This document shows, piece after piece, positions 8,043-18,219 of a stretch of 64,000 nucleotides of DNA (positions within the stretch are counted from its first letter, which is position 1; each line of letters opens with the position of its first letter). A program made the position numbers and the translations under genes. Origin of the DNA: 21-14-0-10-32-9 sp964501945 (GTDB lineage Archaea; Nanobdellota; Nanobdellia; Woesearchaeales; 21-14-0-10-32-9); contig CAZCTY010000001.1 of assembly GCA_964501945.1 (NCBI GenBank), forward strand, positions 55,355 through 119,354. The letters are read 5' to 3'. The notes below the pieces were generated by a model that did not search any database, was not told where the DNA came from, and was given only the letters and a program-made list of their open reading frames with translations.

Positions 8043-9011
8043 ATGACATACCACAAACTACTAAAAAAAGTTCCAAAAGACAAAGAATTGAAACTAATAA
8101 GAGGAGTTACAGCACAAAACTACGAAGAATTACTCACACAACTAATAAAAATAAAAGATGAAGATTTCAAAAAAATAATCAAAAAAGAAAACAAAATAAT
8201 CAAATGGATAAAAGAAAACTACAATGACGAAACACTAATTAACGAATTAAAAAATAAGAAAACCAAAAAAGAATACATGAAAAAAATATATGAGAGAATA
8301 GAGACAATAAAAAAAGAATCACAGGACCTCTCAACACTAATCAACCAAAGACAAAAACTAATAAAAAAGAAAACAAGCATCATGCCAATAATCTGGCTAA
8401 GTATATACATAATTTTAATCATACTACTAATAACACAACACACATACTACACAAAACAAACAGACTACCTAAAAAACCGCGTAATAGACGAACAAGAAAT
8501 AACAAAAAAATTCTACGAAGACAATATAAGACTTAGAGAAAAAGAAACAGAACTGAGAGATGAAATACAAAAATTAAACGAAACAATAACCGAAATAGAG
8601 GAACAAAACACAGACCTAATGCAACAAATACGCGCACTAAACCTTGGAAGAACACAAGGACCAAAACCAAGGATTACAGAAGAAAACATAACAATAATAG
8701 ATGAAGGCGTTATAATAAACGTTGATAATCCCTTATTTGCAATGTTTGAAGACACAAAATCAATGATACCAACAATAAACACCGATACAAAAGCAATACA
8801 AATAAAACCAAAAAATCCAGAAGACATACAAAAAGGAGATATAATAAGCTATGAGACGGAAGAGAAAATAATAATACACAGAGTTATAGAAGTAAATCAA
8901 GACGAAGAAGGATGGTACGCTACAACAAAAGGAGATAACACAAGACAACCAGACAGAGAAAAAGTAAGATTTGAACAAATAAGACGAATACTCATAGCAC
9001 TAATATACTAA
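8043..9011 (+). CDS. Archaeal-type signal peptidase I with coiled-coil neck (322 aa)
   Basis: The C-terminal third matches the ER/archaeal S26B signal peptidase core: Ser240 in K-S-M-I-P-T, His279 in I-I-H-R-V-I-E-V, and Asp298 and Asp304 in K-G-D-N-T-R-Q-P-D. Unusually, a TM segment (about 113-135) is followed by a 55-residue coiled coil before the catalytic domain, and the first 85 residues resemble an eroded NDFxxW module lacking its HV and NDF residues. In the ordinary enzyme the catalytic Ser lies right after the TM. The start ATG lies close to the expected transcription start (TATA-like TTTAAAATA near 8007), so the mRNA may be leaderless. Likely role: a dedicated peptidase for the surface proteins nearby. 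Confidence 0.75.
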   Translation: MTYHKLLKKVPKDKELKLIRGVTAQNYEELLTQLIKIKDEDFKKIIKKENKIIKWIKENYNDETLINELKNKKTKKEYMKKIYERIETIKKESQDLSTLINQRQKLIKKKTSIMPIIWLSIYIILIILLITQHTYYTKQTDYLKNRVIDEQEITKKFYEDNIRLREKETELRDEIQKLNETITEIEEQNTDLMQQIRALNLGRTQGPKPRITEENITIIDEGVIINVDNPLFAMFEDTKSMIPTINTDTKAIQIKPKNPEDIQKGDIISYETEEKIIIHRVIEVNQDEEGWYATTKGDNTRQPDREKVRFEQIRRILIALIY

Positions 9012-9022
9012 AAAAAACATAA

Positions 9023-12000
9023 TTAAATTATCTCAATGTAAAAAGCCAACTTCTCATTACTACCAGAATAAGTCCTAAGCGTAGCAGGCACCCTGACTTC
9101 AAAGTCATAAATACCGAAACGACCCTCGCTACTAGGATTAATCTCAGTAACAAAAACAACAGTTTCTTTGTCTGCAGAGTCAAAACGCTCATTACCAGAA
9201 TCATCACTAGTATCCCAAAGGATGCCAGTAACAAAATCATCATACTCAGTACTCGCAACAACAGGAACATTATTAACAGGGCCACTTGGAAGATTAAAAG
9301 TACGAGTCTCAACAGGCACCTCAGAACCCGCGCCCCACGTATTCCTAATAGAATCACTAAGACCCGCCGTGCCCATAACATCATCTAACGCAGAAAAATC
9401 ACCACTCACAAGGCCGCCATCAACGTTCCGAGTGAGCGCTTGCAAATCACCATAAGAAAAGGACGCATCAACATCAGAAAAGAAAACCAAACCTCCTCTA
9501 CTAGAGAGATTACGATACTCAATGAACATAGACAAATCATCCTTACCAAGAACAATATCAGAACTAGAACTACCAAAATAATACTGATAAAGCTCAACAT
9601 ACAAAGAATTATTAGCAACATTGTTATCAACAGTAGTTTCATTAACAACGTCCTCAGGATCAACCACCACAAAAACATTATTAGAACCAAAAGACAAATC
9701 AAAATCAGCACCAACACTTACAACATCCAAACTACCAAGCCCAGGAACTAAAGACGAGCTAATAAACTCCCCTCCCTCAACAGGATTACCAAGATAAAAA
9801 GAAACATTAAATGACTCCTCAGCATCACTAAGACCCTCATTAGAAACATTAGCAAAAACACTAACCTCAACACCCTCAATTAACTCATCATAATCAAACC
9901 AAATATCATCATCACGAACAACCAAGTCAGGCGCAGAAATATTCAACAAGAAGTTCTCATCCGCAAAACCAACATTATCATAAGAATCAACACACTCAAC
10001 GTTCCACTCATGAATACCAATATCAACAAGAACACCCTCAAAAGTATTAGTTTCATTACTCACAACGTTAACATCAGTAACAACTTCCTCCAAGACACCA
10101 CCATTACTACCCAAAAACAAAGTACAGTTATCCAAATTAAAATCATAAGGACGATAACTAAAATCAAACAAGCCCCTACCAGCCTCAAAACCATCCTCAG
10201 GATTAATAAGTGAAACATTAGGAGGAGTCACATCAGGTGCAACCTCAAAAGTTGTAAAACTAGTCGCATCATCATAAGATTCAGCAGACGCTAAAACAAC
10301 AGACGAATACAAACCTAAATCAACCCCTTGAGTATTCCACGAAAAAGAATCACAACCACAACTACCACTAGTCTCACCACTAAAAGAATCAACAAGAACT
10401 TCTTCACCAGAGACAAGAACCTCATCAACATCAGAATCTTTGATGTAAGTAACATTTAACTCAACCCAATACAAATACATAGTAATAGTAGCAGCCCCGC
10501 CACTCTTTACAACTTCTCCCTGAAGCCTAGTCCTATTAAGCTCAGACCAAGAAAGAGAAGAATAAGACTCAGTGATATCAAACCACTGCGAAGTCGTCTT
10601 ACCAATAGTACCAGAAAAACGATTTAACTCAGTATAACTAGCACCATCATCAACACTATAATGAAAAATCCTATTACTGGCGCCTCCGCTCTCAGGCACC
10701 TCATACCTAAATCTGGCCTCAACTCTTTCAATATCCCCAAAAGTTTCATCAATAAAATCACGCCCATGAAGCAAAACATAACGATCACCACCACCGCTAG
10801 CCTCAATTACCGCGAAAGAATCATCATCCTTACCAAGAATACTATCCAAATCAGAAAAAGAACCCCCTTCTTCATCATCAATATCACGATCATTAGCATT
10901 AAATAAAGCACTCTCAACCAAATCAAGCTCAACAGAAGGACCGCCGGCGTTAGGATTATCATAATAAACATAATAAGAATCATAATTAACAATGTTAGCG
11001 TCAAGATTAACAGCGAAAGATACAAAACAAGAATCAAGCGTTTCCCCATGAACAGTAAACAAAGACTCAACAGGATCTAAAGACTCATGATTAACAAACC
11101 TTAATTCATCACAACTCTCAACGCTACCCTCAAGACCGGTAATATTAACACTAGCCACGCCATCAACTAACTCAACACCAGAAGTTTCATTCATAACAAT
11201 ATTTCTTCTTCTACCCCAATCAGAATCCCACCAAGGAACACCAGTTTCACCACTAATAATGAACGCATCAAAAAAAGTATTAAGAGGACTTAAAAAAGCA
11301 TCAGTACTATTAACCAAAATAGACGCAGGCGTGCCCACCTCCCATGAAGCCTCAGTCGAGACTTCAATGTTAATAGTATCATCATCAACACCAGTAAAAA
11401 AACGAGTCTCACTAACACCAGTATTATCAAATACATCAGTACACTCAACCCTCCAAGAATAATCATCCTCAACAACGCTTAGAGAAAAAAACTGAGAGGT
11501 GAACCTAGCAACATCCTCATCAACCTGATTTAATTCACCATTAACATACAAAGAACAACTCTCAATAGGAGATGAATCATTAACATTATAATTTAAACTC
11601 CGCGTCCCAGTAGAAATTAAAGAATTATTACCAGGACTCTCAAGCAAAACAACAGGAGGAGACACATCTAAAACATTAACAGAATAAGTAATATTATCAT
11701 AAAAATAATTATCAGTCTCATTGAAAACCAAAGAAACATTATAAGAACCAGGATCCTCAAATAATAAATCTTCCTCAACAAAACCATTACCAGAAGATAT
11801 TAAATCATTATTCAAATACAATTCTAAATAACCCTCATCAGGAATAGCAACGTCTCCTGCGATGCTTACAACTTCATTTTCATCAATAACCAAATCATCC
11901 TCAACACCATTTAAAGAAAGACTAAACACTGGCAAAGACTTATTAACAAAATAAGAAAAAGAAGACGTCTCATTAAAATTACCAGAAGAATCATTAGCAA

Positions 12001-15000
12001 ACCAAGAATAACTATAAAGACCAGCATCCAAATCCTCAACTGAAAAACTATAAACACCATTAACTAAAAATAATTCTTTTTCAACAAATTCACCAGAGAA
12101 ATTATGCTGAAGTAAAACAGTATCAACCCCAAAATTATCCTCCCAAGAAATATTAAAATAATAAACCCTCTCAGCATAACTAACAGGAGACTGCGGGCTA
12201 ACAACGATGTCGCTATATTCAGGAGCCTCAGTATCAACACTCAAAGAAAAATTCTCAGAGGCAAAACTCACCCTAGAACTTTTATCAACACATAAAACAT
12301 TCCAAGAAAAAGAACCACTAGGAACACTAACACTAAAAACGTTTTGTGAACCACTAACAGGACTTGAATCACTCGCGGTTTCCTCAAAAGAACCACTAAC
12401 ATTACTATACAAAAAACACTCATCAAGATTTTCATCAAAAGGAGTGTACACAAAATTCACATCATCAAAATTTAAAAAAGCACCATCCTCAGGAATGTTC
12501 AAATCAACCACGGGGTCAGTCAAATCAACAGTGAAAAACTCAACACTCGAAAAACCAATATTATTCTCAGAACTATTATCAACGCAAGAAACACTCCAAT
12601 TATACAAACCCTCAGAAAAATCACTAAGAGAAAAAGTATTAACCTCAAAATTATCAACACTAAAACTTTGAGCATCTAACTCATCATCAACAAACAAAGA
12701 ACAACTCTCAATGCCAGTCGCATCCTCAACTAAGTATTCAAATAAAATACTAGATGAATTCAAAAATTCATCACTCTCAGGATTTAAAAGAGAAATAACA
12801 GGAGGATCAGTATCCAAAGATTCAACAGTTAAAAAACGAGAATCACTAACCTCAAAGTTACCAAGAGAATCAAAACAACGAACGTTCCACTCATAATAAT
12901 TATTAGATAAAAAAGTAGACATATTAAAAGGAACCTCATCAACAATATCGCTCTTAGTTTCTCTAACAGAACCATTAACTAATAATTCACAATAATCAAT
13001 ACCAGAAACATCACAACACGCACCCGCAGAGAAAGTTACAACGTTAGTATCATCAATCAAAGCACCATCATCAGGACTGAACAAAGAAATATCAGGGCCG
13101 GATTGATCAATAATAAAAGACCACGCATCAGAAATACCATCATTACCAGCCTCATCAAAACAATGAACCTCCCACTCAAAAGTATTTTCAAACAACTCAC
13201 GCTCAAAAGAATTAACAACACCTTCAATAGGAGAAGAATCCACATCAACAACTTCTAAGACGCCAGACTCATTTGTATGCAACTCACAATGACTAAGCGT
13301 GTTTTCCTCACTTGGAATATATGAAAAAGAAACCAAAGAATCACTAGTTAAAAAATTATCAACAGGAGCTTCCAAACTAACAACAGGAGCAGTCCTATCA
13401 GTTATGTACTTGAAAACACTACTAGACTCAACAGAATTACCAAATACATCATACGCAATAACCTTCCAATAATAAATGCGGTTAGCATCCAACGCGAAAT
13501 CTAAAGAATACTCACTTTGAGAAATACTACTAGATGAGTAAACAAAATCAGGACTGCTAAGAGAAGGATTATCAGCAATGATTAAAGTGTAATTATCAAA
13601 ATCAGGAGTCACAGTCTCCTCCCAAGACATAGTCGGATTTAACTCACGAGACTCCGTAGCATTAAGAGGATTTAACAAATCAAATTCGGTGGGAGGCACA
13701 ACTTCAACCTCGAACCACAAATCAACACTTTTCTCACTGCTCTGACCAAGAGTATCGTTCGCCCAAATATTAGTTATGTTGTAAATGCCCTCATCTAAAG
13801 TATCTGTGAAAACAAAAAAGAATTCATCACCATCTCTTTCTAACTCATGCTCAACAACAGAAGAATCAGGATACATCGCGGTTATAGAAGCAATATCAAC
13901 ACCGAAACTATCAGTTATACTAACACTAAAACGAACAGACCTGTTCTGTCTTATGATTGTTTCATTAAGTGCTTCATTTTCAATTAACGGAGGCTGAGCG
14001 TTAATAAAAACAGTCCTATTATCATCAGCGAAAGCAAATCTTTCATCCTCGTTCTCACACCTAACGTTCCACTCATAAACACCATCACTAGGACTAAGAC
14101 TAAAACTAGTAAGCGTATCAGTATCTACATCACTGAGAGTAGCAGAAATATCCCATGAACCAGTAATATTAGTATAAAGATCACAAGTTAAAGTAGAATA
14201 AGTCTCATCACTAGCACTAAATGAAAAGTCTACTGGGGTGTTAGAAACAATCTCATTATCACCAGGCGCACTCAAAGAAACCTCTGGCGGAGGCGTACCA
14301 GTATCAACTTCCAAGTAAGCCGCATAAACAACGGCATCAGTAGGCCTACCACCACTCGCTCTTTCAACATGTCCAAAATGAACACTCAAATCATCAAGAG
14401 AACCAGAAGGATCACTCCAAGTACAACTAGACCAAGAAGTAGAACTACCTCCTGGAACGAGATTACTACAAACAGTAGTTCCGCCTTGCCTTAAAGAATA
14501 AGTAAACTCAGCAGTATTACCAGTATTAGAATATACCCACAAAGTAATCTCCTCAACACCTGTCTCAACAACACTAGAAAAACCAAACTCAGACTCTTCC
14601 TCATCACCCATCCCACTTGCTATGCTGGTAGCGGTACTAGGCGCACTGGGCTGACGAGTACCTTTGCTGATTTGCGTGTAAGAAGTACCAGAACCAGAAC
14701 TCCACTCAGTAGTTATATCGCTTGTAGGATCATAATACGTAATAGGATCAATAGCCAAGTACCAAGGACGAGCCTCTTCAAATAATTTAACCTCACTTTC
14801 TTTCTCATAATCAATGAAACTTTGAAAAGCCCAAAGATACGGAATAATAAAAGGAGAATTAAAACTATATGAGGCAGAAAAATCACCATTTAAATTACTC
14901 CAAGTCAAATAAATATTATCAGCATCACGCGTCTTAACCGCGGAACCATAATCCTCAACAGAGAAACTAGAAGGCAAAACCTCTGTAAAAGAATAATCAC

Positions 15001-16432
15001 TAATATTAACCCTAGGAGATACATTAACACTTGATTTAAAAGGACCTTGATAAGGATCAATAGTCACAGGAGTATCCCTTATAATATCAAACTCGTACTC
15101 ATCACGCACAACAAAAAAAGAAACCATAGAATCATCAACATTCCGCCCAATAGCAGACACACCCAAATCATACCTGCCCTCAACACTAGTTGTATGATTC
15201 AAATAATAAATACCAGTACCTGCATCAACTATATCAGACGGACCATACTCAAAGAATTCACCACGAGGATCAGTGATATTAATAATGACATCCGCGCCAG
15301 GAGTTAAATAACCATCACGATCAAGAACAACCACAACTAACTCAGCCACATCACCTGATTGATAAATAGATTTTTTAGAATTAATAGACGCAACACCAGT
15401 TTCAGCATAAGCATTATCATCAGATTTACTCAAAACAAGCTCATATTCCTCACCAGGCACCAAGTCTTTGACCTTACTCCAACTACCTTCACATTCTTGA
15501 GATTCAAAAACCCAAGAATCACACATCAACAACTCAGAACCCTCAGCAACATTAACCAAAACAATCTCGTCAAATTCAAAATCAAAACCAAGAGATAAAA
15601 TCTTACTATTTTTATCATTTAAACGAACATTTCGAATCTCCTCCAACCCAAAACGAGCATTAGGAGAATTATCAAAACCCCGCATCTTAATTTCTCTAAC
15701 GCCCAGGCCACGAGGCTGAATATTAAAATCAGAAACATCACCAGAAGACAAAACACCAACGCCTCGACTCGCATCCTCAGACACATCAATTTTAACATCC
15801 CTAAAATTACCACGAGAATTAACAACACCAAAAGGAGCCATCGAAGATTCAACGTCCTCAACAAAGAAAACACCTTCAAAAGTCTCTCCTGAATCATCTT
15901 CAACTAAAACATAGTATTCACCAGGCTCAGACGGGAAAAAACTAACAGGAAACGTAGGAGTCCCAGAGAAAGAAAACTCACGCTCACCAAATTTAATAAC
16001 TAACTTATTAACATTTAAATCCTCAGATAAATCAATCTCAACCTCCTCACCAATCCTATAATTCTCACGCCCAGTAAAAACAACATCGTCTGGGCTAGCA
16101 TCAAAAGACTCCTCAGCAAAACCATCTTCTCCGATAACAGAAAAAGAAGCACTACCAACAATATCAGAACCATTAATAACATTAATAACATAATCCCCAG
16201 AGCTTTCAGGAAAAAAACTATGACTTCCAAGAACGTCCCCAACCATTCTAAAAACACGATCATCATGAACAATTTCTAAACGAGTACCATTAAAAGAGAC
16301 ATAAAAATCAACTTGCACCCCCAAATCAAAAACATCATCTTCTAAATCAACAAAGCCACTAACAAAAGGTACAAAAGAGAGAAAACTAATAATAAACAAA
16401 ATACACAATCCCCAAAAAATCCTTCCCCTCAT
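9023..16432 (-). CDS. Giant secreted Ig-repeat protein with DUF2341, CARDB and exodomain (2469 aa)
   Basis: A signal peptide is followed by an N-terminal region (25-330) shared with the 2468-aa giant. About nine Ig-like repeats follow, each opening with a D-x-x-P-P-V-x-x-L-x-x-P motif and carrying two Cys (C-x-L-Y ... V-x-C-x-D), probably disulfide-bonded. A DUF2341 domain lies at about 1730-1850 (P-W-W-D-S-D-W), a CARDB domain at about 2165-2280, and the outer module ends the chain (DFEVRVPATLR, then FYIEI). No C-terminal TM anchor is seen. It is the last gene of the 11-gene operon, 41 bp after the 581-aa gene. Residues around 600-950 closely match the N-terminus of the 1903-aa protein. Likely an adhesin or fibre component; binding partner unknown. 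Confidence 0.8.
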   Translation of the reverse strand: MRGRIFWGLCILFIISFLSFVPFVSGFVDLEDDVFDLGVQVDFYVSFNGTRLEIVHDDRVFRMVGDVLGSHSFFPESSGDYVINVINGSDIVGSASFSVIGEDGFAEESFDASPDDVVFTGRENYRIGEEVEIDLSEDLNVNKLVIKFGEREFSFSGTPTFPVSFFPSEPGEYYVLVEDDSGETFEGVFFVEDVESSMAPFGVVNSRGNFRDVKIDVSEDASRGVGVLSSGDVSDFNIQPRGLGVREIKMRGFDNSPNARFGLEEIRNVRLNDKNSKILSLGFDFEFDEIVLVNVAEGSELLMCDSWVFESQECEGSWSKVKDLVPGEEYELVLSKSDDNAYAETGVASINSKKSIYQSGDVAELVVVVLDRDGYLTPGADVIINITDPRGEFFEYGPSDIVDAGTGIYYLNHTTSVEGRYDLGVSAIGRNVDDSMVSFFVVRDEYEFDIIRDTPVTIDPYQGPFKSSVNVSPRVNISDYSFTEVLPSSFSVEDYGSAVKTRDADNIYLTWSNLNGDFSASYSFNSPFIIPYLWAFQSFIDYEKESEVKLFEEARPWYLAIDPITYYDPTSDITTEWSSGSGTSYTQISKGTRQPSAPSTATSIASGMGDEEESEFGFSSVVETGVEEITLWVYSNTGNTAEFTYSLRQGGTTVCSNLVPGGSSTSWSSCTWSDPSGSLDDLSVHFGHVERASGGRPTDAVVYAAYLEVDTGTPPPEVSLSAPGDNEIVSNTPVDFSFSASDETYSTLTCDLYTNITGSWDISATLSDVDTDTLTSFSLSPSDGVYEWNVRCENEDERFAFADDNRTVFINAQPPLIENEALNETIIRQNRSVRFSVSITDSFGVDIASITAMYPDSSVVEHELERDGDEFFFVFTDTLDEGIYNITNIWANDTLGQSSEKSVDLWFEVEVVPPTEFDLLNPLNATESRELNPTMSWEETVTPDFDNYTLIIADNPSLSSPDFVYSSSSISQSEYSLDFALDANRIYYWKVIAYDVFGNSVESSSVFKYITDRTAPVVSLEAPVDNFLTSDSLVSFSYIPSEENTLSHCELHTNESGVLEVVDVDSSPIEGVVNSFERELFENTFEWEVHCFDEAGNDGISDAWSFIIDQSGPDISLFSPDDGALIDDTNVVTFSAGACCDVSGIDYCELLVNGSVRETKSDIVDEVPFNMSTFLSNNYYEWNVRCFDSLGNFEVSDSRFLTVESLDTDPPVISLLNPESDEFLNSSSILFEYLVEDATGIESCSLFVDDELDAQSFSVDNFEVNTFSLSDFSEGLYNWSVSCVDNSSENNIGFSSVEFFTVDLTDPVVDLNIPEDGAFLNFDDVNFVYTPFDENLDECFLYSNVSGSFEETASDSSPVSGSQNVFSVSVPSGSFSWNVLCVDKSSRVSFASENFSLSVDTEAPEYSDIVVSPQSPVSYAERVYYFNISWEDNFGVDTVLLQHNFSGEFVEKELFLVNGVYSFSVEDLDAGLYSYSWFANDSSGNFNETSSFSYFVNKSLPVFSLSLNGVEDDLVIDENEVVSIAGDVAIPDEGYLELYLNNDLISSGNGFVEEDLLFEDPGSYNVSLVFNETDNYFYDNITYSVNVLDVSPPVVLLESPGNNSLISTGTRSLNYNVNDSSPIESCSLYVNGELNQVDEDVARFTSQFFSLSVVEDDYSWRVECTDVFDNTGVSETRFFTGVDDDTINIEVSTEASWEVGTPASILVNSTDAFLSPLNTFFDAFIISGETGVPWWDSDWGRRRNIVMNETSGVELVDGVASVNITGLEGSVESCDELRFVNHESLDPVESLFTVHGETLDSCFVSFAVNLDANIVNYDSYYVYYDNPNAGGPSVELDLVESALFNANDRDIDDEEGGSFSDLDSILGKDDDSFAVIEASGGGDRYVLLHGRDFIDETFGDIERVEARFRYEVPESGGASNRIFHYSVDDGASYTELNRFSGTIGKTTSQWFDITESYSSLSWSELNRTRLQGEVVKSGGAATITMYLYWVELNVTYIKDSDVDEVLVSGEEVLVDSFSGETSGSCGCDSFSWNTQGVDLGLYSSVVLASAESYDDATSFTTFEVAPDVTPPNVSLINPEDGFEAGRGLFDFSYRPYDFNLDNCTLFLGSNGGVLEEVVTDVNVVSNETNTFEGVLVDIGIHEWNVECVDSYDNVGFADENFLLNISAPDLVVRDDDIWFDYDELIEGVEVSVFANVSNEGLSDAEESFNVSFYLGNPVEGGEFISSSLVPGLGSLDVVSVGADFDLSFGSNNVFVVVDPEDVVNETTVDNNVANNSLYVELYQYYFGSSSSDIVLGKDDLSMFIEYRNLSSRGGLVFFSDVDASFSYGDLQALTRNVDGGLVSGDFSALDDVMGTAGLSDSIRNTWGAGSEVPVETRTFNLPSGPVNNVPVVASTEYDDFVTGILWDTSDDSGNERFDSADKETVVFVTEINPSSEGRFGIYDFEVRVPATLRTYSGSNEKLAFYIEII

Positions 16433-16473
16433 AATAACAATATAATCACTTAACCTTTTTAATTCTTATTTTT

Positions 16474-18219
16474 TTAACCATTAACCGAAAACACAATCAT
16501 CCCCTCACAATCAGCTACCTCAGACGGAGGCGCCAGCAATTCCCAAAAAGTACTCTGACTAACCAACTCAGAGGAAGATTGCTTCTCCAAATCTTCAAAT
16601 ATAATACTAAAATCAGAGGACAAAACACTTTTAGATTCAAAAGGAACACCTTCCACAGTTGAAAAACGACTATTACCAACAGGAATATCAACATCATTAT
16701 CACAAAACAAAGCAAACCCAGAACCCTCAAGAGGATCACTACCACCATAACCCCTAACAAAAACACTCACAGGCATATTACCCACATTAAAAACATCCAA
16801 AGAAACCTCCTCAGAAACATCACCAGCAGGAATTTCGCCATAATCAAGATTAAAACTAGACAAATTAATAGCATAAAGCTCATCAACAAAACTCAAATTA
16901 AAACCAGAACCACTAAGACCTTGAGCATCAAACGAGGTAACATTACAAACCCAAGAACCATTACTCGCATAATGCAACAAATCAAAAGAACAACTAAACT
17001 CACCAATATCCCCAAAAGTACTAACTAAATCACACTCATCATAATAAACAATTTTATCATCAAGAGAAAAATCACCAATACCTTCTAAATGAAAAAAAGC
17101 CTCAACACTAGAAATATCACCCGCGCCATTGCCGTCTTCAACCAACACATCACATGTAACCTCTTTAGTAGAACCAGGATTGAGATTTACAACATCAGGA
17201 ACACTAACACTTACAACTTGAGGAGGATGAACCTCAACGAATAAATCAAAAATAGAAGATGAACCAGTCAAAAAAGGATTATCACACTCAACAAACCAAG
17301 TATAAAAACCATTACTAAGATTAACCACGAACTCTTGCACAACACCAGAACTAACATCAAAAACAGTTTTATTTAAAGAATCATTAATAAACAAACGACA
17401 CTCATCAATACTAGAATAATCCTCAACCAAATAAGAGAAAACAATTTCATTATCAGCCATCTCAACACTCTCATTTTCAGGATCAATTAAAGTAACATTC
17501 GGAGGAGTGTCAGGAATAACCTCAACATCAAATACTGTATCTTTATTATTACCCTCAAACACTACATCATCACTCTCACAAAAAACAGAAACCTCCAAAT
17601 CAGATGAACCAAAACCAAAACTCTCCAACTCAAAGACAACATCCACGATTTCAGATTCAGGAATTAAAGTTACAAAAAGAGAATCACTCCCTTTAACATC
17701 CATAGAATCAGTATTACTAATAAAAAGCTCAACATCACAATTCTCAGAATCACTAACAAGGGATGAGAGCTCAACAGAGACATTAAAATCAGAATAAGAA
17801 CTAACCTCAAAATTATCAACAGGCTCAGATATATTAACAACGACTTCAGGAGGCCTAACAATATCTAAAGAAACATTAATTTCCTCAGAGGAACCACTCA
17901 AAACCCTAAACGTCTCACCATAAAAAGAATCATTAAACGCACGAACAAGAACCTCATCACCAGAACTCGCAGTTATAGCAAGAGAATAAAAACCCTCAAA
18001 ACCAGGAACACTCGGCGCAGAAACCTCAGTGAAAAAAACCTCGCCAGTATAAGTATTATTAACAATAACAGGCACACCATCAGGCGCCCCAACGCCATTA
18101 TCTAAAAACACAAAACCATCAATATTAAAAGGAACAATTGGCTGAGTTGAAACAAAAACAGAGAAACAAATAATGAGACTAAACAAAACAACAAAACCCC
18201 TCAAAATTTTAAAAATCAT
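16474..18219 (-). CDS. Secreted Ig-like protein related to cassette third genes (581 aa)
   Basis: The signal peptide ends near VSTQPIVPFNIDG. Residues 30-115 look like a carboxypeptidase-regulatory beta-sandwich, then come Ig-like domains with paired Cys. The last ~260 residues match the secreted 299- and 291-aa proteins (C-S-F-D-L-L-H-Y-A-S-N-G-S-W-V-C-N-V, D-E-L-Y-A-I-N-L). It has no TM anchor. ATG 18219 overlaps the stop of the 592-aa gene by ATGA. The fusion of an Ig stalk to the third-cassette-gene domain suggests that the cassette proteins and the operon proteins belong to the same surface structure. Confidence 0.75.
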   Translation of the reverse strand: MIFKILRGFVVLFSLIICFSVFVSTQPIVPFNIDGFVFLDNGVGAPDGVPVIVNNTYTGEVFFTEVSAPSVPGFEGFYSLAITASSGDEVLVRAFNDSFYGETFRVLSGSSEEINVSLDIVRPPEVVVNISEPVDNFEVSSYSDFNVSVELSSLVSDSENCDVELFISNTDSMDVKGSDSLFVTLIPESEIVDVVFELESFGFGSSDLEVSVFCESDDVVFEGNNKDTVFDVEVIPDTPPNVTLIDPENESVEMADNEIVFSYLVEDYSSIDECRLFINDSLNKTVFDVSSGVVQEFVVNLSNGFYTWFVECDNPFLTGSSSIFDLFVEVHPPQVVSVSVPDVVNLNPGSTKEVTCDVLVEDGNGAGDISSVEAFFHLEGIGDFSLDDKIVYYDECDLVSTFGDIGEFSCSFDLLHYASNGSWVCNVTSFDAQGLSGSGFNLSFVDELYAINLSSFNLDYGEIPAGDVSEEVSLDVFNVGNMPVSVFVRGYGGSDPLEGSGFALFCDNDVDIPVGNSRFSTVEGVPFESKSVLSSDFSIIFEDLEKQSSSELVSQSTFWELLAPPSEVADCEGMIVFSVNG

